Shown: positions 1 to 6,818 of the stretch, in pieces
How positions within the stretch are numbered: the first letter of the stretch is position 1
Layout of the letters: each line of letters opens with the position of its first letter
NCBI GenBank assembly: GCA_964651535.1
Contig: CAZYYE010000008.1
Span: 1 to 6,818, forward strand
Length of the DNA: 6,818 nucleotides
Direction of reading: 5' to 3'
DNA from: Terrimesophilobacter sp964651535
GTDB taxonomy: Bacteria; Actinomycetota; Actinomycetes; Actinomycetales; Microbacteriaceae
The notes under the pieces: model-generated
Told to the model about the DNA's origin: nothing
Database searches by the model: none
Seen by the model: only the letters and a program-made list of their open reading frames with translations
Made by a program: the position numbers and the translations under genes

Positions 1-81
1 GAAACAGCCCGGCAACAGGGCTGACCCAGGGAGCAGGGAAGGCGATATGGCAGCAATACCCACCGACACTTCATCGACCGG

Positions 82-137
82 CCGGCATGGCTTCGGGAAA
101 TGGCAGAACGCTATTTTCCTCAGCCATGCCGGTTTTT
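82..137 (+). terminator. Terminator-like stem-loop with T-tract
   Basis: An 11-bp perfect inverted repeat pairs 82-92 (CCGGCATGGCT) with 122-132 (AGCCATGCCGG). A second stem inside it pairs GGAAA at 96-100 with TTTCC at 115-119. TTTTT follows immediately at 133-137. The GC-rich stem and the T-run on the + strand fit a Rho-independent terminator for a gene whose end lies left of the window. The total loop is longer than typical, but the inner stem shortens it. It does not read as a terminator on the opposite strand, because no A-run precedes position 82. Confidence 0.55.
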
Positions 138-532
138 CTATGGCCCCTTTCGACCCAAAGCGGTCGTGGCGGCAATGGCTGCATGCTCATTCATTGGGGA
201 TATGTGGCATGAACGACGATCGGTTATACTTAATTCCCATTTTTTTCAATAAGATAAGAGGTGGTCGAGCGTGCGCGTTCAAGTGGAATGTCAAGCGCGC
301 GGTCTAATACCTGTTGCGGCATTGAACGCACATGGCAGTCGTCCTTTGATGGCTCGCTATAGGACAAGACCGGACTCTCAGTGGCAGCATCACCATGCCA
401 ATGCGACATCAAGCGTTCTTGCTACTATTGGTCCGTGGAATCATCGGACGGGACGTGCAACCACTCGCATGAGGTCGTCATCGAACTAGGCTTGCACGGC
501 TTTCCCTGAATAGCTGAAACAGTGGAACATTT

Positions 533-538
533 GGTGGA
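533..538 (+). promoter_or_regulatory. Possible ribosome binding site deciding the start at 543
   Basis: GGTGGA ends four bases before the ATG at 543 and is the only Shine-Dalgarno-like purine stretch near either possible start of the large gene. The alternative GTG at 522 is preceded by an A/T/C-mixed stretch with no such motif. The match to AGGAGG is imperfect. Confidence 0.45.
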
Positions 539-542
539 TTAC

Positions 543-3500
543 ATGGATAGCCCAAGCCAGAAACGAGTTTCAAGTCCGATCTCCACGGGCGGCGAGGGCG
601 TGTTCTTCGAGCAACACGTCGCGGCTTACTGGCTAGCGCAGCTGCTCGTCCGCAGCATCCCGCCGATCCTGACCGATACCGGCGTCACCGAAGTCCATTT
701 CCAGACCGAACATCTCGGCTTCAATACGGACGACGTTCTCATCGTCTGCGCGCGCGCAGGCGGGGCGACTGCGCGGCTCGTCGGGCAGGTGAAACGCAGC
801 TTCACCATCAGTGCCACCGACGGCGAATGCAAGAAGGCCATTGGCGACTTCTGGAAGGATTTCAAGGAGGCCGACCCTTTCAACCCCCAGCACGACCGCT
901 TCGTGCTCGTCACGCTGCGCGGCACGAATACGCTTCTCGAGAATTTCGTCGGGCTGCTCGACTGCGCGCGGGGCGCGGCCGACGGCGAAGAATTCCAACG
1001 GCGGCTGTCTCTCGACGGTTTCATCTCGAAGAAGTCCGTCCACCAGTGTAACGAGCTCTGCCGCATCGTCAGCGCATTGGAAGGAACGCCCGTCATCGCC
1101 AAAGAGCTGTGGCCTTTCCTGCGGGTGCTCCATGTCCTGAGCCTCGACCTGCACACCTCCACTCGCCAGACCGAGGCGCACATCAAGACGCTGCTCGCCC
1201 TCAAGTCTACCGACCCAGATCCCGTCGCCAGTGCAACGGCTGCCTGGGATGCTCTTCTAGGCCATGCCAGCGAGGCCGGACCGGCAGCACGGAGCCTGAA
1301 ACGCTCCGACCTTCCAGCCGCTCTCGTCCAGGCGTACGGCGAGGTGGGCGCGCACGAACAGCGGGTACTGACGGCACTGAAGAACCACACGGACTTCGTG
1401 CTGCGGAAGATCCGTACGACGATCGGGCCTACTTTCCACCTGCGGCGGGCTGGCATCGTCCACAAAGTGCTTGCGGCCATCGAGGCGAAGCAAGTCGTCC
1501 TTATCACGGGTCCGGCGGGCAGCGGCAAATCCGTCATTGGAAAGGAAGCGGTAGCCTTCCTCTCCCACGAATCCTTCGCTTTCGGGTTCCGGGTCGAGGA
1601 ATTCGCCGTCGCCCACATCGACGAAACACTCCACAACAGCCAGATCCCGGCGCGCGCCACAGAGCTTCAGGCCATCCTCGGCGCACAGGGCCGCAAGGTG
1701 CTCGTGATCGAGAGCGTCGAACGCCTGCTTGAGAAACCGACGCGCGACGGGTTCAGCGACCTCATGACACTCGTCCAGTCCGACGACGGCTTCGGTATCC
1801 TCATGACCTGCCGCGACTATTCCGTGGAGCAGATACGGGCAAGCTTTCTCCAGGCGGCGGGGATTGATCACGCGGTCATCGAAGTTCCGCCGCTTGACGA
1901 CGCCGAATTGCAGGAAATCCAGGCTGCCTTCCCGTCGCTGGCAGTGCCACTCGCCAACCCCGCCCTGCGCGAGATCCTGCGCAACCCGTACTTCATCGAC
2001 AAGGCATTGCAGATTCCGTGGGATGCCGGACGTCCGCTTCCGGAGAACGAGCGCGATTTCCGCGCCGTCTTCTGGCGGCAGATCGTGCGCGCGGACCAGA
2101 ATCCGGCCGACGGCATGCCGCGCCTACGCGAAGTGGCTTTGCAGGAGCTGGCGGTGCGCAGGGCTCGCGCCCTGTCTGATTACGTTCCAGCTACTGGACT
2201 CAATGCCGCAGCCATCACCCTCCTCAAACAGGACTCCCTCGTTGTTTCGCCCGACAGCAATGCTTTGCTCGTGGCGACGGTGCACGACGTCCTCGAGGAC
2301 TGGGCCATCCTTCAATGGATCGAGGAACAGCACCTTACGGATGAGACGGCGTTCAAGGCATTGTCGTCAGCGATAGGGACCCATCCTGCGGTGCGCCGCG
2401 CGTACCGGAAGTGGGTTGCTGAACTGGTTGACCGCGACGCACCCGCAGCGGACCGGCTGTTCAGTGCAGCCATCGCACAAGCGGACGTACCCGCCCAGTT
2501 CCGCGACGATACGTTGGTCTCGCTGCTCAAGGCACCGTCCGCGTCAGAATTCCTCACGCGTCACGAGGCCGAGCTGCTTGCCAATGACCGCGCTATCCTC
2601 AAGCGGGTCATCCACCTCCTGCGCGTCGCCTGTGTGACTTCGCCCGCGTGGCTTGCCGACGTGCGCGGCCACAGCTCGATCCTGAGCGTGCCGGAAGGCG
2701 CGGTCTGGGCAACCGTCGTGAGGCTGGTGCACCGCAACATAGGCTGTTTCGGACCAGAAGATGCACCGCTGCTTCTCGCGTTGATCGAGGATGCCGTGCG
2801 GGGCGTCAGCTGGTGGGCACCTGACATCGACGGGGCCGAACATGTTGCCGGCATTGCCCATTGGCTCCTCCCGCGCTTTGACCACTACAGGGGAGGAGAC
2901 ACGCGCCAACGCATTCTGAAGGTGATTGCGAAGATCCCGAAAGCCGACCCCGCGCGCTTCGAAGCCGTCCTGCGCGGGCAGATCAAGGAAGGGCGCCGCC
3001 GCGATCCCGTCGCCGATGAGTTCCGCGACATCCTCCTTGCGGGGCTCGACGGTGCGCCCGCCGCGCGCGACCTGCCGGACCTCTTGATCTCCGTTGCACT
3101 GGATACCTTCCTCGCCACGGAGGAATATCTACGCGCGAAACCCTATGGCCGCTCATCCATCGACGTTGACCTTTACTTCGGCATCAAGGAACACCTGCGC
3201 CATGATTTCTTCCCTGCTAGTGCCTTCCGAGGGCCGTGGATCAACCTGCTCACGCACCATCCGAAAAAAGGCCTCGACTTCCTGATCCAGGTCTCCAATC
3301 ACAGTGCCGAGTGGTACGCGAATCCGCGTCTCCGCGCCCCCCTCGAACCCGCCTGGGAAGTCGAGCTCATGTTTGCCAACGGGACCACGCGGAAGCAATG
3401 GGTGAACCCGCGTCTCTGGGGCCTGTATCGCGGCATGACCGTCGGGCCTTATTCGCTCCAGTCGCTGCTGATGGCCTTCGAGAAGTGGTTGCTCGACTAC

Positions 3501-5624
3501 GCCAAATCCCATCCCGAGGGGCTCGACGCGGTACTGCTAGAAATTCTCCAGCGCAGCGATTCCGCCGCGCTCGCAGCCGTCGTTGCTAGCGTAGCGACCG
3601 CTCATCCTCACCGGTCCGGCGAAGCCCTTCTGGTGCTGCTGTCGGTGCAGGACTACATCGAGATCGATCGCAGCCGCATGGCCGGCGAGCACCAGACTTC
3701 GAGTCTCACGGGACTGTTCCCGACCTTCCGCGCCGAAAACATGATCTACGAAGAGGAGCGGAAGAAGTCGAACGCGCTGCCGCACCGCAAGCACGACCTT
3801 GAAGCGGCCATCGCAAACTTGCAACTCGGTCCCCTGGCCCCGCGGGTTCAAGCCATCATCGACCGCTACATCGCGGTACTGCCCGGGCCGGACAAACGCA
3901 ACGAGCACGACCTCACATGGCAGCTCGCCCTTCACCGGATGGACTTGCGTCAGTACGACGTGGCCCACGACCAGCCTGCAGCGGGCGAAACATCGGCAGC
4001 GGACGGCGAGGGCTCTGCGAAGAGTTACATCCGCCTCGAACCCAAGCCTCCGGTTCCGGAAGTTCAGCAACTCATTGACGAGAGCACGAAGAAGATGGGC
4101 GAGATGAATGCCCGTCTGGGTGTTTACATGTGGGGCCTCCAAGTCTTTCAGCGGGAGACCGGCTCTGCCGACCCCGCCCAGTGGCGGCAGAAGCTGGCAA
4201 GTGCCAAGGGGATGGACCGCACCGCGGCACATCCCGACAACAGCCGTAACGCTCCAGGATTTGTGGCTGCCGTCTGCGCCCGCGATCACTGGGACGAGAT
4301 GTCGCCGGAAGAGAAGGAGTGGTGCATAGACGTCATCTGCTCCGAAATCTCCAGACACGCGGACCAGTGGGGAACCATCGACGGCATGCAGCAGTTTCCG
4401 ATGCTGGCTGATCGCCCCTGTGCCTTCGTCGTGCCGCTGCTGCTCTTTAAGCCCCTGACTGAAGCCCAGACGCCGCGCGTGCGCCACGCCTTTATTGCCG
4501 CGCTAACCCATCCGATCGACGAGGTCCGTTGGTACGCCACCTGGGGCATAAACAACAAGTTATGGGCCGCGAACCCCGCTCTTGCCCTGCGCGCCGTCAA
4601 TGCCGTCGCAACCGAGGCCGCTCTTGCTGACCGCGACTGGAACGCCGAGGAGAAAAAGCGTTACGACAAGCGGCGCACGCCCGACACGATCTTGGCCGCC
4701 GCGGCCGCAGACATTCGCGGACGGTTCTGGACCGAAGGGGAAATCGCCGAAGATGCGCACGTCAGATTCGACATCACCGAGATATTAGGAGCCGAGGCGC
4801 ACGCGAAGATCCTCACGATCCTGAGCCAGGTCCCCAACGAGCCTCTGGCCGTGGCCGCACACCGGCGCGCCAGCGAAGACCTAGTGGAGTGCTGGAACCG
4901 TGAGCACGATCGTGCTCCCGACCGGCGCGACAGGAATTTTCACAGGGAGCAGGCCATATCCGACCGCATTCAGCAATTTGTGATGCGCGCGTCAGATGTC
5001 GATGCCGAGGAAGTCCTCCAGCCGATCCTCGAGGCCGTTGACCGGCATCCGCGCGAGGTCCACAACGTCATCCAGGGGTTCACGAGCACCGAGGACAGCA
5101 AACCCAATACGCCGCATTACTGGTTCCTATGGAACCTGTTTGCCGAGCGGGTCAAGCGCGCCAAGTGGCTCGCGCATCTGGACAGAGAACATCCCCACGG
5201 CAGCGAGGTGCTGTCGACGATCTTCCTGACCGCGTGGTGGAAGGACAACGTCCGTCACTGGCGGAGCCTTGAAGGATACGCCCATAACGTCGACGCGCTC
5301 TTCGATGCGCTGCCGCCGGTTTGGATCGTGCTGGACAGCTATGTCCGCTTCCTCTACCACATCGGCGAGCGTTCCATGCCCGCCGCGTTTGTGCGCATCG
5401 CTAACGCGCTCAGGCGCGGCAATCCCGCCGACATTCTGCGCGAGTCCAACACCGTCTTCATGCTCGAAGTTCTTCTCCAACGGCATGTCTACGCACGGCC
5501 GCTGGAACTCAAGCGCGACCCAGTCCTGCGCGAGGCGATCGTGTATGTGCTCGATGTTCTTGTGGAGAGCGGTTCTTCCGCCGCGTTCAGGATGCGGGAC
5601 GATTTCGTTACGCCGGCTGCCTGA
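543..5624 (+). CDS. Avs-like defence protein: PD-(D/E)XK nuclease, STAND NTPase, helical-repeat sensor
   Basis: Predicted intracellular antiphage effector of the STAND superfamily, about 1,693 residues from the ATG at 543 (1,700 from the GTG at 522; the ATG has the better ribosome site). Numbering is from the ATG. Residues about 15-230 match the Cap4/DUF4297 type of PD-(D/E)XK nuclease: GGEG at 16-19, E23, E56, DD at 63-64 and the Q-x-K variant Q82/K84 in GQVKRS. The P-loop GPAGSGKS lies at 323-330, a Walker B-like strand VLVIES at 386-391 (E390 where D is usual), a sensor motif TCRD at 422-425, then NPYF at 481-484 and HDVLEDW at 581-587, seen in related large ATPases. The remaining ~1,050 residues look alpha-helical and repeat-like, for example a HEAT-like RVRHAF...EVRWYA unit near 1312-1330, with a low-complexity linker near 1144-1165. 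There is no signal peptide or membrane segment. In known Avs proteins the C-terminal repeats bind a phage terminase or portal, causing oligomerisation and nuclease activation; the ligand here is unknown. The architecture is confident; assignment to a numbered Avs type is not possible by eye. Confidence 0.88.
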   Translation: MDSPSQKRVSSPISTGGEGVFFEQHVAAYWLAQLLVRSIPPILTDTGVTEVHFQTEHLGFNTDDVLIVCARAGGATARLVGQVKRSFTISATDGECKKAIGDFWKDFKEADPFNPQHDRFVLVTLRGTNTLLENFVGLLDCARGAADGEEFQRRLSLDGFISKKSVHQCNELCRIVSALEGTPVIAKELWPFLRVLHVLSLDLHTSTRQTEAHIKTLLALKSTDPDPVASATAAWDALLGHASEAGPAARSLKRSDLPAALVQAYGEVGAHEQRVLTALKNHTDFVLRKIRTTIGPTFHLRRAGIVHKVLAAIEAKQVVLITGPAGSGKSVIGKEAVAFLSHESFAFGFRVEEFAVAHIDETLHNSQIPARATELQAILGAQGRKVLVIESVERLLEKPTRDGFSDLMTLVQSDDGFGILMTCRDYSVEQIRASFLQAAGIDHAVIEVPPLDDAELQEIQAAFPSLAVPLANPALREILRNPYFIDKALQIPWDAGRPLPENERDFRAVFWRQIVRADQNPADGMPRLREVALQELAVRRARALSDYVPATGLNAAAITLLKQDSLVVSPDSNALLVATVHDVLEDWAILQWIEEQHLTDETAFKALSSAIGTHPAVRRAYRKWVAELVDRDAPAADRLFSAAIAQADVPAQFRDDTLVSLLKAPSASEFLTRHEAELLANDRAILKRVIHLLRVACVTSPAWLADVRGHSSILSVPEGAVWATVVRLVHRNIGCFGPEDAPLLLALIEDAVRGVSWWAPDIDGAEHVAGIAHWLLPRFDHYRGGDTRQRILKVIAKIPKADPARFEAVLRGQIKEGRRRDPVADEFRDILLAGLDGAPAARDLPDLLISVALDTFLATEEYLRAKPYGRSSIDVDLYFGIKEHLRHDFFPASAFRGPWINLLTHHPKKGLDFLIQVSNHSAEWYANPRLRAPLEPAWEVELMFANGTTRKQWVNPRLWGLYRGMTVGPYSLQSLLMAFEKWLLDYAKSHPEGLDAVLLEILQRSDSAALAAVVASVATAHPHRSGEALLVLLSVQDYIEIDRSRMAGEHQTSSLTGLFPTFRAENMIYEEERKKSNALPHRKHDLEAAIANLQLGPLAPRVQAIIDRYIAVLPGPDKRNEHDLTWQLALHRMDLRQYDVAHDQPAAGETSAADGEGSAKSYIRLEPKPPVPEVQQLIDESTKKMGEMNARLGVYMWGLQVFQRETGSADPAQWRQKLASAKGMDRTAAHPDNSRNAPGFVAAVCARDHWDEMSPEEKEWCIDVICSEISRHADQWGTIDGMQQFPMLADRPCAFVVPLLLFKPLTEAQTPRVRHAFIAALTHPIDEVRWYATWGINNKLWAANPALALRAVNAVATEAALADRDWNAEEKKRYDKRRTPDTILAAAAADIRGRFWTEGEIAEDAHVRFDITEILGAEAHAKILTILSQVPNEPLAVAAHRRASEDLVECWNREHDRAPDRRDRNFHREQAISDRIQQFVMRASDVDAEEVLQPILEAVDRHPREVHNVIQGFTSTEDSKPNTPHYWFLWNLFAERVKRAKWLAHLDREHPHGSEVLSTIFLTAWWKDNVRHWRSLEGYAHNVDALFDALPPVWIVLDSYVRFLYHIGERSMPAAFVRIANALRRGNPADILRESNTVFMLEVLLQRHVYARPLELKRDPVLREAIVYVLDVLVESGSSAAFRMRDDFVTPAA

Positions 5625-5984
5625 TGCTCCCCAATCTCTTACCAAGGAACTGGCTGAAAGATGCGTCGTGGGCTGTGTCTCAACAATCTTCTGCAAGCAG
5701 TCGGAGAGCTGCTCGTAAGCCGGGGCCTCTTCGGGTCGAAAGTGGACAACCAGCGGCTGCATCAACCAAGATGCCGCATAACATCCGCCTGCACCTGACC
5801 GGCTACATCGGGCTTCGCCCGCCTCCGCCGGCAAGTGATGCGGGGCGTTATACATAAGAATATCCTCAATGGCCGCTTTTGGCCGGATCGAGAACTTTTG
5901 GCTATGCTGTTGTGGTGGTTGATGCAGTTGCCGACCCAGTGCCGACCTTGCTGAGAACACTCTTGGCGAATTTATCTATGTTAA
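5625..5984. other. Intergenic region containing an attC-like site
   Basis: This 360-bp stretch separates the two genes. Its first ~150 bp show no defended gene. A 45-codon frame (5661-5798, +) ends inside the attC-like palindrome. On the opposite strand a frame open across about 5632-5763 gives a plausible-looking but unrecognised peptide. The attC-like site occupies 5776-5853. After it comes a small palindrome GGCC-gctttt-GGCC at 5871-5884, and then the AT-richer leader of the DUF2971 gene. No T-tract terminator follows the large gene. Confidence 0.6.
5776..5853 (+). repeat. attC-like integron recombination site
   Basis: The outer boxes are GCATAAC at 5776-5782 and GTTATAC at 5847-5853. They are complementary at six of seven positions and resemble the R'' and R' core sites, ending in AAC and beginning with GTT. 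Inside them the arms pair imperfectly over about 20 bases: CCGC, CAC, TG and CCGGC on the left match their complements on the right. An extra G near 5791 and an extra A near 5798 remain unpaired on the left arm, like the extrahelical bases that orient attC folding. The top carries an inner hairpin, CGGGC-TTC-GCCCG. The length of 78 bp is within the attC range. The orientation puts the GTT box on the right, as at the 3' end of a + strand cassette. The core boxes deviate from the strict RYYYAAC/GTTRRRY consensus (A and T in the third and fourth places). Confidence 0.72.
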
Positions 5985-6650
5985 ATGCCTATGAAACTCT
6001 ATAAATTTCGTTCGCTTGCCAACATCGAATACACGCTCGATATACTGTTAAATGAGCGATTGCATTGTGCAGCATATAACAAACTCAACGATCCCTTTGA
6101 AGGGGTTTTTCTATCAGTTATGCATATTGGCGGCTCACTCAATAGTGGCCCCCTGAATTTTGCACCACTCGGAGGCCACCGCGCCGTTAAGAAGCCACAA
6201 TCAATATCTGAGCTTCCTATTCCTGGTGGAACACGGGTGTGCAGTCTTTCTGGAGAAAAATCTGACGTGCGTATGTGGTCCCATTACGCGGGTGGCCATA
6301 CCGGAATAGCAATTGAAATAGAGTTGGAAGTGGATGCGAAGTTTTTGTATAAGGTCGATTATGTTGATCAGTTAGGAGAGTTTTCTTGCTCTCTTTTGAC
6401 TTCACCTAAATCATACGATGTACTGAGGATAAAAAGCAAGCACTGGGAGTATGAAAAGGAATATCGGATAATATCGGATGAGGATTTTTTCTGCGTTTCC
6501 GGAAGGATCACTGGAATCCACTTGGGCCTCAGAGCATCTGATCATATGCGAGAAATGTTGTTGCGTGTTATAGGTAAATCCTTCCCTATATATTCTACTA
6601 AGCTCGATGAGCGAGAGATAGCAGTTGAGCTTAATAAGCAGATTAACTAG
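5985..6650 (+). CDS. DUF2971 family protein
   Basis: A 221-residue protein whose motifs match the DUF2971 family (PF11185): LYKFRSL at 5-11, NDPFE at 35-39, MWSHYA at 97-102, HTGIAIE at 105-111, and the late block with K152, W154, YE at 156-157 and EYR at 159-161. The biochemical role of this family is, to my knowledge, not established. Its members are often found among accessory and mobile genes, so a role in stress or defence is only a guess. It is somewhat shorter than many family members, but all core motifs are present and it has no signal peptide or membrane segment. ATGs at 5985 and 5991 are both in frame. Neither has a clear Shine-Dalgarno sequence, and the few bases before them are A/T-rich, so the mRNA may be nearly leaderless. 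Base composition (about 42% GC on sample lines) differs sharply from the preceding gene and points to a different origin. It starts 132 bp after the attC-like site, so it may be the gene of the next cassette. Confidence 0.85.
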   Translation: MPMKLYKFRSLANIEYTLDILLNERLHCAAYNKLNDPFEGVFLSVMHIGGSLNSGPLNFAPLGGHRAVKKPQSISELPIPGGTRVCSLSGEKSDVRMWSHYAGGHTGIAIEIELEVDAKFLYKVDYVDQLGEFSCSLLTSPKSYDVLRIKSKHWEYEKEYRIISDEDFFCVSGRITGIHLGLRASDHMREMLLRVIGKSFPIYSTKLDEREIAVELNKQIN

Positions 6651-6818
6651 GTCGCTTTACGCTAGGCGATCGGGCTGATCGGGGGAGGTGCTAAAATTCC
6701 CCTGCGCGTGCTGTTGTCGTTATATGAGGACTCTCTGATCGTCTGCTCTTGGCCGAAAGAGGCATGTTATTCAATGCTGATGGAAGGTGTTTTGGTGGGC
6801 CTTGGAGGCGACGCCGGC
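6651..6818. other. Downstream flank, no gene seen
   Basis: The last 168 bases contain no supported gene. A short hairpin pairs GGGGA at 6682-6686 with TCCCC at 6698-6702 but lacks a following T-run, so it is a poor terminator. GTTATAT at 6719-6725 together with GATTAAC at 6641-6647, which overlaps the end of the DUF2971 gene, could be the boxes of a degenerate attC site, but the arms between them pair poorly. Confidence 0.5.

Larger units (their letters stand above)
1..542. other. Leader region without a convincing gene
   Basis: I see no gene I can support here. Reading frames at 47-307 and 271-489 on the + strand are open, but they have no recognisable family features. The first runs straight through the terminator-like stem-loop at 82-132, although it does have a purine-rich stretch (AGGGAAGG) before its ATG at 47. 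The stretch also holds a small perfect hairpin at 5-23 (CAGCCC paired with GGGCTG, loop of seven) and an AT-rich patch at 224-256 containing TATACT at 225-230. That hexamer could be a -10 element, but no good -35 lies at the right spacing. The region is visibly less GC-rich than the gene that follows. A weak attC-like pairing at 154-229 is treated among the findings. Confidence 0.6.

Noticed and set aside
47..307. 86-codon + strand frame with a purine-rich stretch before its ATG
   Set aside because: It runs through a terminator-like stem-loop with a T-run, shows no family features, and its residue make-up is unlike the confident genes.
626..1660. Long minus-strand frame (344 codons) inside the large gene
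   Set aside because: It is antisense to the well-supported nuclease and P-loop coding sequence. Long shadow frames are expected in GC-rich genes, and its product is rich in Arg and Ser as such shadows usually are.
5624..5857. 77-codon frame overlapping the stop codon of the large gene (TGATG), as if translationally coupled
   Set aside because: Its second half is simply a translation of the attC-like palindrome, no ribosome site specific to it is seen, and its product has low-complexity composition.
5127..5960. 277-codon minus-strand frame spanning the end of the large gene, the intergenic region and the attC-like site
   Set aside because: It overlaps both the real 3' end of the large gene and the palindrome. 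Only the short part at 5632-5763 looks protein-like and it is noted separately.
6682..6702. GGGGA/TCCCC hairpin as terminator of the DUF2971 gene
   Set aside because: The stem is only five pairs with an 11-base loop, and no T-run follows on the + strand.
1..6818. CRISPR array, tRNA, rRNA or insertion sequence
   Set aside because: No regularly spaced direct repeats, no tRNA-like cloverleaf and no transposase reading frame were found on either strand.

Overview
The window holds one very large, GC-rich gene, a short intergenic stretch containing a site that looks like an integron attC recombination site, and a smaller AT-richer gene. Both genes are on the + strand and intact. The big gene is roughly 62% GC (estimated by eye on sample lines) with strong G/C preference at third codon positions, which suggests a high-GC proteobacterium. 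The exact lineage cannot be read from the sequence. No ribosomal, tRNA or other taxonomically informative gene is present.

Layout. Positions 1-542 are a leader without a gene I can defend. It contains a long stem-loop followed by five T's (82-137) that looks like the terminator of a gene lying left of the window. Positions 543-5624 (or from a GTG at 522) encode a protein of about 1,690-1,700 residues. It has an N-terminal PD-(D/E)XK-type nuclease domain of the Cap4/DUF4297 kind, a central P-loop STAND-type NTPase with Walker A, a Walker B-like strand and a T-x-R sensor motif, and about 1,050 residues of mostly helical, HEAT/TPR-like sequence. This is the architecture of antiviral STAND (Avs) proteins. 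In those proteins the C-terminal repeats recognise a phage protein, the NTPase oligomerises, and the nuclease cuts DNA. Positions 5776-5853 form a 78-bp imperfect palindrome bounded by GCATAAC and GTTATAC, with unpaired bases in one arm and a variable top, as in integron attC sites. Positions 5985-6650 encode a 221-residue DUF2971-family protein of clearly lower GC content.

Reading the window as a whole: the big gene is a strong candidate phage-defence effector. The attC-like site directly after it, in the orientation expected at the 3' end of a cassette, suggests that the defence gene and the DUF2971 gene may sit in a cassette array or in an isolated attC cluster. If the left boundary is also an attC site (a weak candidate ends at 229), the defence gene would lie in a cassette of about 5.6 kb, far larger than usual. 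No integrase gene is visible, so this is an inference. The two genes do not look like one operon: they are 360 bp apart, differ in composition, and are separated by the recombination-site-like structure.
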